NCBI GenBank assembly: GCA_002490465.1
Contig: DKUB01000003.1
Location: 5,694-61,076 of the forward strand
Source of the DNA: Lachnoclostridium sp. UBA7215
Lineage (GTDB): Bacteria > Bacillota > Clostridia > Lachnospirales > Lachnospiraceae
Direction of reading: 5' to 3'
DNA: 55,383 nucleotides
Shown one piece after another: positions 8,407 to 16,356 of the stretch. The position numbers were made by a program, and so were the translations under genes. Within the stretch, counting starts at the first letter, position 1, and each line of letters starts with the position of its first letter. The notes beneath the pieces are model-generated. The model saw only the letters and a list, made by a program, of their open reading frames with translations. It did not search any database and was not told the origin of the DNA.

Positions 8407-9012
8407 TTATTTTTCCAAAAAATCTCTGGCAATTCTGCCAAAACGCATACGATCTGCATATTCCAGCAAATGGTCCACATTTCTCTTGCTGTAACGCGAA
8501 TATCCCTCTAACACAAGAGAAAGCCGCTCTTCTCCTATTTCTTTTTCCAGGCGAATGCAGTCACATACACTTCTATCTATACCATATACCCGGATTTTTC
8601 CTTCCTTTGTTTCAATATTCATCAAATCCTCATCAAATGAGGTCACAGAAAAATAATGTCTTGACACCGGAAACTGCAGTTTCATCCCACCGCGGTCAGT
8701 ACGCTGCGTTGCCACATAAAGCTCTTCAGGTTCTTCATCAATAATTCCATGAAAATAACAGGCACTGAGGGAGCAGATAACAGCCCTTGGATTTGTCATA
8801 CATGCTTCTAACATCTTATAATTTTTCGGTTTGCTGCGGCCACTCATTAAATTCCAATAAAGCCCATGAGACACTTTCTCAATCTTACCCTCCTGCAAAA
8901 GAGTTTTGATTTGAATTGTGGTAATTTTGTTCTCAAGAAATTTTCTAGTTGGCATATATCCACCGGATTCCTCAAATAATGCATTAACCTTTTCATATGT
9001 TTTAGCCAGCAC
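8407..9012 (-). CDS. AbiEi-type antitoxin/transcriptional regulator-like protein
   Basis: A 201-residue protein resembling the type IV antitoxin AbiEi: an N-terminal winged helix (about residues 15-60, ITTIQIKTLLQEGKIEKVSHGLYW) and a C-terminal domain with ICSLSACYFHGI and YGIDRSVCDCIRL. Such proteins repress their own promoter by binding inverted repeats. The GTG at 9012 follows AAGGAGGG. No AbiEii nucleotidyltransferase toxin is adjacent; the coupled partner is instead a DUF2752 membrane protein. It could therefore be a solitary regulator rather than half of a toxin-antitoxin pair. Confidence 0.75.
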   Translation of the reverse strand: MLAKTYEKVNALFEESGGYMPTRKFLENKITTIQIKTLLQEGKIEKVSHGLYWNLMSGRSKPKNYKMLEACMTNPRAVICSLSACYFHGIIDEEPEELYVATQRTDRGGMKLQFPVSRHYFSVTSFDEDLMNIETKEGKIRVYGIDRSVCDCIRLEKEIGEERLSLVLEGYSRYSKRNVDHLLEYADRMRFGRIARDFLEK

Positions 9013-9075
9013 GGTTTTCCCTCCTTACGTATTTTTAGAATCAAGTTTGTCATTTTCTTTCACAATCCTGCCACG

Positions 9076-9109
9076 GTATCATTATACCGAAACCCCGTCC
9101 ATAAATCAA
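9076..9109 (-). promoter_or_regulatory. Promoter and palindrome of the AbiEi-like operon
   Basis: On the minus strand TTGATT (9109-9104), 17 bases, TATAAT (9086-9081). The -10 lies inside the palindrome GGTATAATGATACC (9076-9089), a plausible autorepression site for the regulator downstream. Confidence 0.65.
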
Positions 9110-9177
9110 CACCCTCTTGTGCAAAGTGTTGTAAAATATATCGTTATTTTCCCATAAGTACAAAATGTCCTATAATA

Positions 9178-9206
9178 CAAAAAAGCTGATGGCAATACCA
9201 TCAGCT
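9178..9206 (-). terminator. Intrinsic terminator of tRNA-Leu
   Basis: AGCTGATGG (9184-9192) and CCATCAGCT (9198-9206) form a 9-bp stem followed on the minus strand by a run of T (9184-9179). Confidence 0.9.
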
Positions 9207-9211
9207 CTTTA

Positions 9212-9294
9212 TGCGGAGTATGGGACTTGAACCCACACGCCCTAGGGGCACATGATCCTTAGTCATGCCTGTCTGCCAATTCCAGCAACTCCGC
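9212..9294 (-). tRNA. tRNA-Leu (anticodon AAG)
   Basis: An 83-base class II tRNA on the minus strand. The acceptor arm GCGGAGT/ACTCCGC has discriminator A; the D arm contains GGAATTGGCAGAC. The anticodon stem is CATGA/TCATG with loop CTAAGGA, giving anticodon AAG. The long variable arm is GCCC-CTA-GGGC, and the T arm carries TTCAAGT. CCA is not encoded. AAG would read CUU, and if A34 is converted to inosine also CUC and CUA. This is less usual in bacteria than UAG or GAG. Confidence 0.93.
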
Positions 9295-9300
9295 ATTTCA

Positions 9301-9360
9301 TATTGCTGAAGCTTTCCTGTCAGCAATATATATAATATCAAACAAGGCAGACAATGTCAA
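9301..9360 (-). promoter_or_regulatory. Promoter and leader hairpin of tRNA-Leu
   Basis: TTGACA (9360-9355), 17 bases, TATTAT (9337-9332) on the minus strand. Immediately downstream TATTGCTGA (9301-9309) and TCAGCAATA (9320-9328) form a perfect 9-bp inverted repeat between the start site and the mature tRNA, possibly a processing signal. Confidence 0.8.
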
Positions 9361-9391
9361 ATGTTTTTTCTCTAAATTATAGTTTAGGTCT

Positions 9392-11002
9392 TCAGCTGGC
9401 TGAAGATTTCGCCGCGCGTATCCCTACATCCCCACTGACAGAATCAAAGTCAAATTCATTAACGCCATCTCCACAACTAATGTAATAATTGCCGTCCTCC
9501 TTTTCCTGGGAGTTTGTTGGCAGCTCACATGACAACCTGCCTGATACCGTGTCAAGCTTCGCCTCAAAAGAGGCAGTTTCCGGCAGCACAACGGTAATAT
9601 CTGCACTGACACTGTCCGTAGCGAGCTCTTTTGGTGCAGCGGACAGATTAAAGGTACCTTCGCCGCTGACACTGTCGTAGTCAATTTCTTTTAACACAGT
9701 GCCAGTAAATTTTGTCTCTCCGCTTACAGTGTCCAGTAACAGAGAATCGGTATGCAGATTTTGAATTGTAACATCACTGCTGACAAAATCTCCGTCAATA
9801 TTCTTGAGTCCCTTCGCGAGTTCAGCAGGGATCTTTACCTTGAGATGTTTATTTCCAGGCGATGATTTAAAGAAATACCAACCGCTTTCTCTGTACTGAA
9901 TTTCCAAAATACCATTGTGGTAATAGGAATGCACCCTGTCACTTTCCGCCATATCTGCCGAACCCTCTTCTTCTATACTAATCTCCCTTAACCCGTCAAC
10001 GCTGCTAACCTCCACTGTTCCATCTATCCAGTCAACCCGGATTTCAGACAATGCATTTTCTGTATCGGAATCCGGCTGTATCGTTACATTTCCCGCTGTA
10101 TATTTTTCTGAATTAGAATAATGTTCCCCTCCCATAATGCTAAAATTAAAGGATGGAAATGAAAATCCCCCTTTTGTCAAAAAATGAAACCCTAAAAATA
10201 CCACCGCAAACAATAGCACCGCTCCCGCTATAATTCCACAGACAATCTGAACCGTACGGGAACCGGCGGTATCATTCCTGTTTAGTATGATAACCTTTAA
10301 GATTGACTGAGCTGCTGCCCCCAGCAGGAAAATAACCCACGTCACATGCCATGCCATAGTTGTAAAACTTATAACAAAGTATAAAACAAGCACAATGCTC
10401 CAAAGCGCACTGTTAATACTGCGCCAGGATTGTTTACGGACATCTGTGTTGTGTTTCCATTCCATAAACTCATCAGCAACTGTTTCCCCTTTTTTGGTGT
10501 ATGCCGGTTTTGACATACTGTTAAATACAAGAATAGCAGTGGCAACCGCTATAATAAAAAACATCATACATGGGCCGACTACCTCATCATGCATCAATTC
10601 ACTTGCGATAATGGGCGGCACAATACTGAGAATATATAACATAACCGCCACTGCCGTGCGGACAGCGGATTTTTTCTTCCACTCCATATATTCTTCCCGG
10701 TATACAGAATCCTTTTCCTGAGTGCTGCCCGTCGTTTCTTCCTCCCCGGCTTCTGCAGATGTAGCTGCCGCCCCTACGCCGCCTGGCGTATTTTGTTTTA
10801 ATGAATCTATCAGCTCACTCAAATCACCGATTCCCTCAATGGCAATATTGTAAGCAGCTTCCTCAGATTTTCCTTCTGCCAGGAGGTCATTGTATTTGTC
10901 AGTAATATTCTGTAATATCTCTTCTTTGATTTCTCTCGCCTGTTCGCTGTCCGGCACATCCCGAAACAGCTGTTCCATATAGGTTTTCAATTTTTCTTCC
11001 AT
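9392..11002 (-). CDS. HAAS-domain membrane protein with DUF4097 beta-repeat domain
   Basis: A 536-residue protein, probably an envelope stress or signalling component. Residues 1-70 (EKLKTYMEQLFRDVPDSEQAREIKEEI onward) match the HAAS/permease-prefix helical domain often paired with PadR regulators. Helices follow at about 115-135, 140-158, 205-222, 224-240 and 255-275. The C-terminal 220 residues form a DUF4097-type right-handed beta structure with repeated DSVSG-like turns (DTVSGETKF, DSVSGEGTF, DTVSGRLSC, DSVSGDVGI). The ATG follows GGGAGGAGAATTTC. The gene starts 14 bases after the padR-type gene and forms an operon with it. A perfect TCTTCAGC/GCTGAAGA hairpin spans the stop codon. Confidence 0.82.
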   Translation of the reverse strand: MEEKLKTYMEQLFRDVPDSEQAREIKEEILQNITDKYNDLLAEGKSEEAAYNIAIEGIGDLSELIDSLKQNTPGGVGAAATSAEAGEEETTGSTQEKDSVYREEYMEWKKKSAVRTAVAVMLYILSIVPPIIASELMHDEVVGPCMMFFIIAVATAILVFNSMSKPAYTKKGETVADEFMEWKHNTDVRKQSWRSINSALWSIVLVLYFVISFTTMAWHVTWVIFLLGAAAQSILKVIILNRNDTAGSRTVQIVCGIIAGAVLLFAVVFLGFHFLTKGGFSFPSFNFSIMGGEHYSNSEKYTAGNVTIQPDSDTENALSEIRVDWIDGTVEVSSVDGLREISIEEEGSADMAESDRVHSYYHNGILEIQYRESGWYFFKSSPGNKHLKVKIPAELAKGLKNIDGDFVSSDVTIQNLHTDSLLLDTVSGETKFTGTVLKEIDYDSVSGEGTFNLSAAPKELATDSVSADITVVLPETASFEAKLDTVSGRLSCELPTNSQEKEDGNYYISCGDGVNEFDFDSVSGDVGIRAAKSSAS

Positions 11003-11016
11003 GAAATTCTCCTCCC

Positions 11017-11343
11017 TTATGCCTCAATCAGCAAATCAATCATATTTTTTGACTTTTCCCACTCTTCTTTACGCATACGGTAATTCCCCCGCCCCTCGGT
11101 TGTTATCGTGTAGTACCGCCTGCGCGCGCCACTCCCCTCATTTCCCCAATAGGAAACAATGTAACCGGCAGCTTCTAAACGGCGAAAGGCAGAATACAGT
11201 GTTGCCTCTTTTAGCTCGTACTCCTGATTCGTTTTTTCCTGGATTGTTTTATTGATTTGATAACCATAGCTGTCCTGAACCATCAGCTGCGCAAGAATAA
11301 TAGTTTCTGTATTGCCGCGTATCAAATCAGATGCAAGTGACAT
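11017..11343 (-). CDS. PadR-family transcriptional regulator
   Basis: A 108-residue winged-helix repressor. The family core is visible: IILAQLMVQDSYGYQINKTI, then ELKEATLYSAFRRLEAAGYIVSYW, then RRRYYTITTEGRGNY, with a short C-terminal helix for dimerisation. I take the ATG at 11343 as start because GGGAGGG lies just upstream; the longer frame to 11421 would begin inside the promoter. It precedes the HAAS/DUF4097 gene, the usual arrangement in which the PadR protein controls its membrane partner. Autoregulation is likely from the inverted repeat around its -35 box. Confidence 0.9.
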   Translation of the reverse strand: MSLASDLIRGNTETIILAQLMVQDSYGYQINKTIQEKTNQEYELKEATLYSAFRRLEAAGYIVSYWGNEGSGARRRYYTITTEGRGNYRMRKEEWEKSKNMIDLLIEA

Positions 11344-11392
11344 GGGCACCCTCCCCCTCCCTTTCAGGATCTTTTTCATATAAATCATGTAC

Positions 11393-11430
11393 ATTATATC
11401 GCAATATACCTCACCTGTCAAGGTATATCA
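11393..11430 (-). promoter_or_regulatory. Consensus promoter and operator of the padR-type operon
   Basis: TTGACA (11421-11416), exactly 17 bases, TATAAT (11398-11393): a perfect sigma-A consensus on the minus strand. ATATACC and GGTATAT flank the -35 box as a 7-bp inverted repeat, and ATGTACAT lies next to the -10. A promoter this strong is expected to need repression. Confidence 0.8.
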
Positions 11431-11433
11431 CTC

Positions 11434-11460
11434 AAAAAAACCTGCGGCAAAAGCCGCAGG
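11434..11460 (-). terminator. Intrinsic terminator of pgi
   Basis: CCTGCGGC (11441-11448) and GCCGCAGG (11453-11460) make a perfect 8-bp stem, followed on the minus strand by seven T (11440-11434). Confidence 0.92.
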
Positions 11461-11500
11461 CCTCATCACTGTTTACCATAGCATCAGTTTATCATGCTGA

Positions 11501-12850
11501 CTATAATCTCGCTGACAACTCCTTGCCAAGCTCTTCAAAGCCCGGTTTTCCAAGAAGAGCAAACATATTTTTCTTATAGCTCTCTACACCCGGCTGATTG
11601 AATGGATTTACTCCGAGCAGATAACCGCTGATACCGCAGGCATATTCAAAGAAATAAAACAGCTCTCCGAGATAAAACTCGTTCTGTTCCGGAACGCGGA
11701 TAACAAGGTTTGGCACATTGCCGTCCGTGTGAGCAAGCTGTGTACCCTTCATGGCATTTTTATTAATAAAATCCATTGTTCTTCCGGCAAGGTAGTTCAG
11801 GCCATCCAGATCTTTCTCCTCTTCTTTCAAGGTGATGTCAAATGCCGGTTTCTCAAGCTCCATAACGGTCTCGTACATAACACGCGAACCGTCCTGAATA
11901 AACTGTCCCATAGAATGAAGATCCGTTGTTAAATCTACAGATGCCGGGAAAATTCCCTTTTGATCTTTTCCTTCACTCTCACCGTAAAGCTGTTTCCACC
12001 ACTCACCTACATAGTGGAAAATCGGCTCATAATTTGCCAGCACCTCAACAGCCTTTCCCTTCTGGTGCAAAATATTCCGCACTGTCGCATACATAATAGC
12101 ATCGTTCTTTGCATATGGTGTCTCCAGGCAGAGCTTCCTCATGCTCTGTGCACCTTCCATTAATTTGGTAATATCGGCTCCACTGGCTGCAATTGGAAGA
12201 AGCCCTACTGCCGTAAGAACAGAAAAACGTCCTCCTACATCATCCGGCACGACAAATGTCTCATACCCCTCTTCTGTTGCAAGTCCCTTTAATGCCCCCC
12301 TGGCTTTATCCGTAGTAGCATAAATACGCTTTGCTGCCTCTTCTTTTCCGTACTTCTTTTCCAGCATTTCTTTAAAAATACGAAAGGCAATCGCAGGCTC
12401 GGTCGTCGTACCAGACTTACTGATTACATTGACGGAAAAATCCCTGTCTCCGATCGTCTCTATAAGCTGTGACAGATATGTGCCGCTGATGCTGTTGCCG
12501 GCATAATAGATCTCCGGTGTTTTGCGGACAGACTTGTCCACACTGTTATAAAAACAATGACGCAGAAACTCAATAGCTGCCCTGGCTCCCAGATAGGAAC
12601 CTCCGATACCAATAACAACCAGAACTTCTGAGTCCGACTGAATCTTTTCTGCCGCTTTCTGGATTCTGGCAAACTCCTCTTTGTCATAATCCACTGGCAA
12701 GTCAATCCATCCAAGGAAGTCATTTCCCGCCCCTTTTTTTCCCTCAAGGGTATCTCTTGCTGTAGCAACCATTGCCTCCATCAAAGACAGCTCGTCATCA
12801 CGCACGAAAACTGAAGCAAGAGAATAATCAAAGGTAACATGTTTTTCCAT
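11501..12850 (-). CDS. pgi: Glucose-6-phosphate isomerase
   Basis: Interconverts glucose 6-phosphate and fructose 6-phosphate in glycolysis and gluconeogenesis. The 449 residues match Gram-positive Pgi proteins. Signature regions include VLVVIGIGGSYLGARAA (sugar-phosphate loop), VISKSGTTTEPAIAFR, DDVGGRFSVLTAVGLLP and GTQLAHTDGN. The C-terminal YFFEYACGISGYLLGVNPFNQPGV includes the catalytic lysine stretch (VESYKKNMF). The gene is monocistronic, with a promoter at 12899-12928 and a terminator at 11434-11460. Confidence 0.97.
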   Translation of the reverse strand: MEKHVTFDYSLASVFVRDDELSLMEAMVATARDTLEGKKGAGNDFLGWIDLPVDYDKEEFARIQKAAEKIQSDSEVLVVIGIGGSYLGARAAIEFLRHCFYNSVDKSVRKTPEIYYAGNSISGTYLSQLIETIGDRDFSVNVISKSGTTTEPAIAFRIFKEMLEKKYGKEEAAKRIYATTDKARGALKGLATEEGYETFVVPDDVGGRFSVLTAVGLLPIAASGADITKLMEGAQSMRKLCLETPYAKNDAIMYATVRNILHQKGKAVEVLANYEPIFHYVGEWWKQLYGESEGKDQKGIFPASVDLTTDLHSMGQFIQDGSRVMYETVMELEKPAFDITLKEEEKDLDGLNYLAGRTMDFINKNAMKGTQLAHTDGNVPNLVIRVPEQNEFYLGELFYFFEYACGISGYLLGVNPFNQPGVESYKKNMFALLGKPGFEELGKELSARL

Positions 12851-12898
12851 CTTTTAAATCCTCCTATTATGTAAATTTTCCCAAAAACTTATGCATTA

Positions 12899-12928
12899 AT
12901 TATACTATTTTGTAATTCCACCTGTCAA
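12899..12928 (-). promoter_or_regulatory. Sigma-A promoter of pgi
   Basis: TTGACA (12928-12923), 18 bases, TATAAT (12904-12899) on the minus strand, starting four bases after the stop of the preceding gene. Confidence 0.8.
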
Positions 12929-12931
12929 CCA

Positions 12932-13627
12932 CTAACCCATATATTCACGGATTACATCCCGGATTACCTCTTCCTCTTCCTTTGTAAATTCTATCGGATA
13001 CTCCGGAACTTTCTCCTCCTCTCGGCTGTTCAGGCTGACCACTTTACTTTCACGGCCCGTCTCTTCAAAATACTCCTGCTGGTATTCTTCCAGCATCTGA
13101 GAGTGAAATGTTTCATTTTCAAGCCTCGGTTTATATATATTTTCCAAAAAATCCAAAATATCTACACGAAGAAGCTCCCGCTTATTATTGATCCCATACA
13201 GGCAGTCAAAAAGCAAAATAATACCATTGCCGGCAATCCCGCAGCCAAGACTTATAAATACAACCTCCTGTGCCATACCGAGATATAATGTAAAAATACC
13301 TCCACCCAGGCTAATCAGCATGGTAAGAAGCATAAACAGGTTACAAACAGATTCCCACGTCTGTAAGTACAGCCCAAATACCCGGTAATGCCGCAAATAC
13401 TTCTCGACAAATATCTCCACATTTGGTACTCCAATTTTTAACTGGTAACAGGTATCAAATTTAACCCGTAAAGCCTTCATTAAACGATGTTTTGACTTTC
13501 CGATGTTCCCTGCCGCCCGTTCCAGCCGGCAATATGTTCTGTGAACCATTCCCTTTATTACTACTTCCAACAGACACAGCGCCGCAACCACGTACGCTAT
13601 CCCGTAATGCTCCAAAAACCACAACAT
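12932..13627 (-). CDS. Conserved membrane protein of unknown function
   Basis: A 231-residue protein I do not recognise. It has an N-terminal helix (about 8-27), a basic juxtamembrane region (HRTYCRLERAAGNIGKSKHRLMKALRVKFD), two helices in the middle (about 92-118 and 121-141) and an acidic C-terminal tail (EEEKVPEYPIEFTKEEEEVIRDVIREYMG). The pattern of a short membrane anchor, a basic region and an acidic end suggests a cytoplasmic scaffold at the membrane, but that is a guess. The ATG at 13627 follows GGGGGATGACAT. It lies upstream of pgi, which has its own promoter. Confidence 0.7.
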   Translation of the reverse strand: MLWFLEHYGIAYVVAALCLLEVVIKGMVHRTYCRLERAAGNIGKSKHRLMKALRVKFDTCYQLKIGVPNVEIFVEKYLRHYRVFGLYLQTWESVCNLFMLLTMLISLGGGIFTLYLGMAQEVVFISLGCGIAGNGIILLFDCLYGINNKRELLRVDILDFLENIYKPRLENETFHSQMLEEYQQEYFEETGRESKVVSLNSREEEKVPEYPIEFTKEEEEVIRDVIREYMG

Positions 13628-13670
13628 ATGTCATCCCCCGTTTCTGCTTTTTACAGCTAGTATAACAGCA

Positions 13671-13708
13671 GGGACAGGCATCTTCCAGATGCCTGTCCCA
13701 TTTTTTTT
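13671..13708 (+). terminator. Terminator-like hairpin oriented away from every neighbouring gene
   Basis: GGGACAGGCATCT (13671-13683) and its perfect 13-bp complement (13687-13699) around TCC, followed on the plus strand by eight T (13701-13708). Both flanking genes are on the minus strand, where the stem is preceded by A and has no T-run. It may stop antisense transcription or end an unannotated plus-strand RNA. Confidence 0.7.
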
Positions 13709-13782
13709 AACTTCTATATGCGTGGATTTGCTATTTTTTCATATAATTCGACAAAATATGTCAATTGCTTTCTTTTTTCCTC

Positions 13783-14877
13783 TTAAAGTGCCACACTGTC
13801 AATAATATCTGCCACCTTTATAACAGCATCCTGCTGGCTGCTGGCTGCCATTGCCGACTTATACTGCTCTCTGTTATCATCGACATGCTGCAACGCTTCT
13901 AATAATCTGTCACTTGTCAATTCCTCTTCTTTAATGACATAACTAAAGCCCTGTTTTTCAAAGGATTCTGCATTGAGGATCTGATCTCCCCGGCTCGCCT
14001 CCAGAGACAGTGGAATCAGAATATTGGGTTTATGAAGCGCCAAAAGCTCGCAGATCGCATTTGCTCCGGCACGGGATATAACAATATCCGCTGCATCCAG
14101 TAAGTCGCACAACTCCTTTTGGATATACTCATATTGCACATAACCCTCCATCCCCTGCAGGGACTCATCAATTTTCTCTTTCCCACAGAGATGGATAATC
14201 TGATAACGTTCTAAAAGCTGCGGCAATATTTCCCGGACAGCCTCATTGACCCGGACTGACCCAAGACTTCCTCCGATCACAAGGATTACCGGCTTATTCG
14301 CAGTAAAACCGCAAAAATCCAGTCCCTTCAGGCGATTCCCCGTAAAGAGCTCATGCCGGATAGGGGAACCGGTCAAATGTGCCTTATCCTCTGGCAGATG
14401 AGCAAGCGTCTCCGGAAAGTTCGCACAAATTGCCGCTGCTGATGAAATACAAAGACGGTTTGCCAGCCCCGGTGAAAGATCCGATTCATGTAAAACACAC
14501 GGCACATGTCTGCGCTTTGCCGCTTTGACAACCGGTACCGTAACAAAACCTCCTTTTGAAAATATGACAGAGGGTTTTAGTTTTTTTATGATTTTATCCG
14601 CCTCCGAATACCCCTTTATTATCCGAAACGGATCCGTAAAATTTTTAACATCAAAATAGCGTCTCAATTTTCCAGAGGATATTCCGTAATAAGGAATACT
14701 ATTCCCTGAAATACTACTCCCTGAAGTGCCATAATTCCCGATTAGTTCTTTTTCAATCCCTGTTTTAGAACCGATATAGTGAATCTCATATCCCCGCTTC
14801 TGCAGTTCCGGAATCAGGGCAATATTAGGTGTAACATGTCCGGCAGTTCCGCCGCCGGTAAGTATAATCCGTTTCAC
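13783..14877 (-). CDS. murG: Undecaprenyldiphospho-muramoylpentapeptide beta-N-acetylglucosaminyltransferase
   Basis: Adds GlcNAc to lipid I to make lipid II at the inner face of the membrane. GT28 features are clear: RIILTGGGTAGHVTPNIAL at the N-terminus, VIFSKGGFVTVPV, HESDLSPGLANR, VIGGSLGSVRVNEAV and ISRAGANAICELLAL with the donor-binding loop. I choose the GTG at 14877 because AGGGAGGT lies before it; the product is 364 residues. It carries a Ser/Gly-rich insertion (GTSGSSISGNS) created by a 15-bp tandem duplication before the conserved PYYGISSGKLRRY. It ends an operon of rhomboid, flavodoxin-SCP2, HIT and murG rather than lying in a dcw cluster. Confidence 0.95.
   Translation of the reverse strand: MKRIILTGGGTAGHVTPNIALIPELQKRGYEIHYIGSKTGIEKELIGNYGTSGSSISGNSIPYYGISSGKLRRYFDVKNFTDPFRIIKGYSEADKIIKKLKPSVIFSKGGFVTVPVVKAAKRRHVPCVLHESDLSPGLANRLCISSAAAICANFPETLAHLPEDKAHLTGSPIRHELFTGNRLKGLDFCGFTANKPVILVIGGSLGSVRVNEAVREILPQLLERYQIIHLCGKEKIDESLQGMEGYVQYEYIQKELCDLLDAADIVISRAGANAICELLALHKPNILIPLSLEASRGDQILNAESFEKQGFSYVIKEEELTSDRLLEALQHVDDNREQYKSAMAASSQQDAVIKVADIIDSVAL
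14698..14727 (-). repeat. 15-bp tandem duplication inside murG
   Basis: Units 14698-14712 and 14713-14727 share 12 of 15 bases and encode TSGSS and ISGNS, in frame, in the loop before the conserved GISSGKLRRY segment. Confidence 0.8.
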
Positions 14878-14901
14878 AGCAACCTCCCTCTTCATGGGCA
14901 T

Positions 14902-15324
14902 CTACATAAGCCCGGCTTTAATTTCTTCAGCGATAGCCTCCATATCCTCCGGCATTGGCCCCTGTTTCCAGCCAATATCCACCGTATCCCCACTAAATCT
15001 GGGAATGACATGCACATGAAAATGAAATACCGTCTGTCCTGCTGCCTCGCCATTGTTCTGCAAAATATTAACACCGTCACAGCCATACGCTTTTTTCACA
15101 GCCATAGCAATTTTCTTTGCAACCGGCAAAACCTTTCCTGCCTCTTCATCCGGCAACTCCATCAGATTCTCAAAGTGGCGTTTAGACAGAATAATAACAT
15201 GTCCCCTGGCCGCCGGACTCACATCCAGAATTGCTTTAAAATTTTCATCCTCATATACGGTTGTTGATGGTATCTCCCCAGCCAAAATTTTACAAAATAT
15301 GCAATCTTTCATTTTTGTGCTCAT
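14902..15324 (-). CDS. HIT family (histidine triad) protein
   Basis: Nucleotide hydrolase or transferase of the Hint branch, 140 residues. The C-FC-IL-GEIPS N-terminus (DCIFCKILAGEIPSTTVYEDE) and the catalytic triad HFHVHVIPR are both intact. CIFC plus downstream histidines resembles the zinc-binding Hint subgroup. The ATG at 15324 has AAAGGAGG upstream. It lies between the flavodoxin-SCP2 gene (30-base gap) and murG (24-base gap) in one operon. The physiological substrate is unknown; purine phosphoramidates are usual for the family. Confidence 0.93.
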   Translation of the reverse strand: MSTKMKDCIFCKILAGEIPSTTVYEDENFKAILDVSPAARGHVIILSKRHFENLMELPDEEAGKVLPVAKKIAMAVKKAYGCDGVNILQNNGEAAGQTVFHFHVHVIPRFSGDTVDIGWKQGPMPEDMEAIAEEIKAGLM

Positions 15325-15354
15325 GCTACGAGCCTCCTTTCCAGCAATCTCATG

Positions 15355-16356
15355 CTAAAAGCGGAAAATTGTATCAAAGTTTCTCAAAATTTTAAAATTC
15401 CCCTGCGCAGACAGCTCACCAGCCATAAATGCGCCCTGAAATGTTTTGTTACCCTGCAGAATCTGATTGAAAATCTCCGAAGAGACTTTTGCTGTCACAT
15501 CCGCCTTTTCTGCAAAACCTTCACTCTTTCCCCGGTAACATTCCATCTCATCTTCTTTTATCTTGATGGTCAGAGAAATATTTTCATCCGGTATATCAAT
15601 CTGGAACACTGCCGCCAAATCATCAATCGGGTAAAAATGCTTTTTCATCTCCTCCGCATATTGAGCACTGTTATCCGAATCGGTATCTCCAAGCATTCCT
15701 TTAAACAAACTCGCCAGCTCCTCAATATCCTCTTTTTGCTGCTTAACATAATCATCATTTGAAACATATTCCGACAACTGCTCGCTCTCCTGGGGGGTCA
15801 GGACAAGCGTGTTACTACGGAGTACAGTTTTTTTCACCTGCATGCTGCTGTTTGGAAACGCCACCGTCCGCTTTGATATTGTACGGTAAAAATTCTCCGT
15901 TTTCTTTTCTATCAGTAAATGATACTCGGCATTTGCCTCGAACTCAACATGGTTATCCACATAGGCACACAGCCCCTCAATCGGCATACCGCCCAGCATC
16001 TCCCATGCCCGAATCAGCGAAAACTCTGCTTCGCGCTCCCCATACGTTGTTGCCATAACAACCGGAAACATATAGGTATGTGAAATACTTTCCTTGTCCC
16101 CATAAAGCCAGCAGGCATCTAAAAACTGCTGCAAAAGCCCCCCAAAACCGAGCCACTCAACAGATGCTGCCAGAATAACACCCTCCACATCCTTCAGTGT
16201 TTTTGGCAAAACCATAATATTTCTTTTCTCTTCATATAAATTATAGCGTTCTACATTTACGTGAAGTTCCTCAAGAACTTTTGTTATTTTTTCCAATGCA
16301 AAAAGAGTGGGATCATCAATCAGCCCTCTGCCACCATAATAAATATTAACTCTCAT
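15355..16356 (-). CDS. Flavodoxin-like oxidoreductase fused to an SCP2-like domain
   Basis: A 333-residue two-domain protein. Residues 1-170 resemble NAD(P)H-dependent FMN reductases: MRVNIYYGGRGLIDDPT, VEGVILAASVEWLGFGGLLQQFLDACW and FPVVMATTYGEREAE. Residues about 220-333 resemble the SCP2/sterol-carrier fold (DIPDENISLTIKIKEDEMECY, ADVTAKVSSEIFNQILQGNKTFQGAFMAGELSAQGNFKIL), a lipid- or ligand-binding fold. The start at 16356 is set by GGAGG, and the ATG overlaps the rhomboid stop (ATGA). The function of the combination is unknown; a flavin step on a hydrophobic ligand is an inference. Confidence 0.8.
   Translation of the reverse strand: MRVNIYYGGRGLIDDPTLFALEKITKVLEELHVNVERYNLYEEKRNIMVLPKTLKDVEGVILAASVEWLGFGGLLQQFLDACWLYGDKESISHTYMFPVVMATTYGEREAEFSLIRAWEMLGGMPIEGLCAYVDNHVEFEANAEYHLLIEKKTENFYRTISKRTVAFPNSSMQVKKTVLRSNTLVLTPQESEQLSEYVSNDDYVKQQKEDIEELASLFKGMLGDTDSDNSAQYAEEMKKHFYPIDDLAAVFQIDIPDENISLTIKIKEDEMECYRGKSEGFAEKADVTAKVSSEIFNQILQGNKTFQGAFMAGELSAQGNFKILRNFDTIFRF

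Noticed and set aside
8407..9012. Complete type IV toxin-antitoxin pair
   Set aside because: No nucleotidyltransferase toxin is adjacent, so only a regulator-like protein can be claimed.
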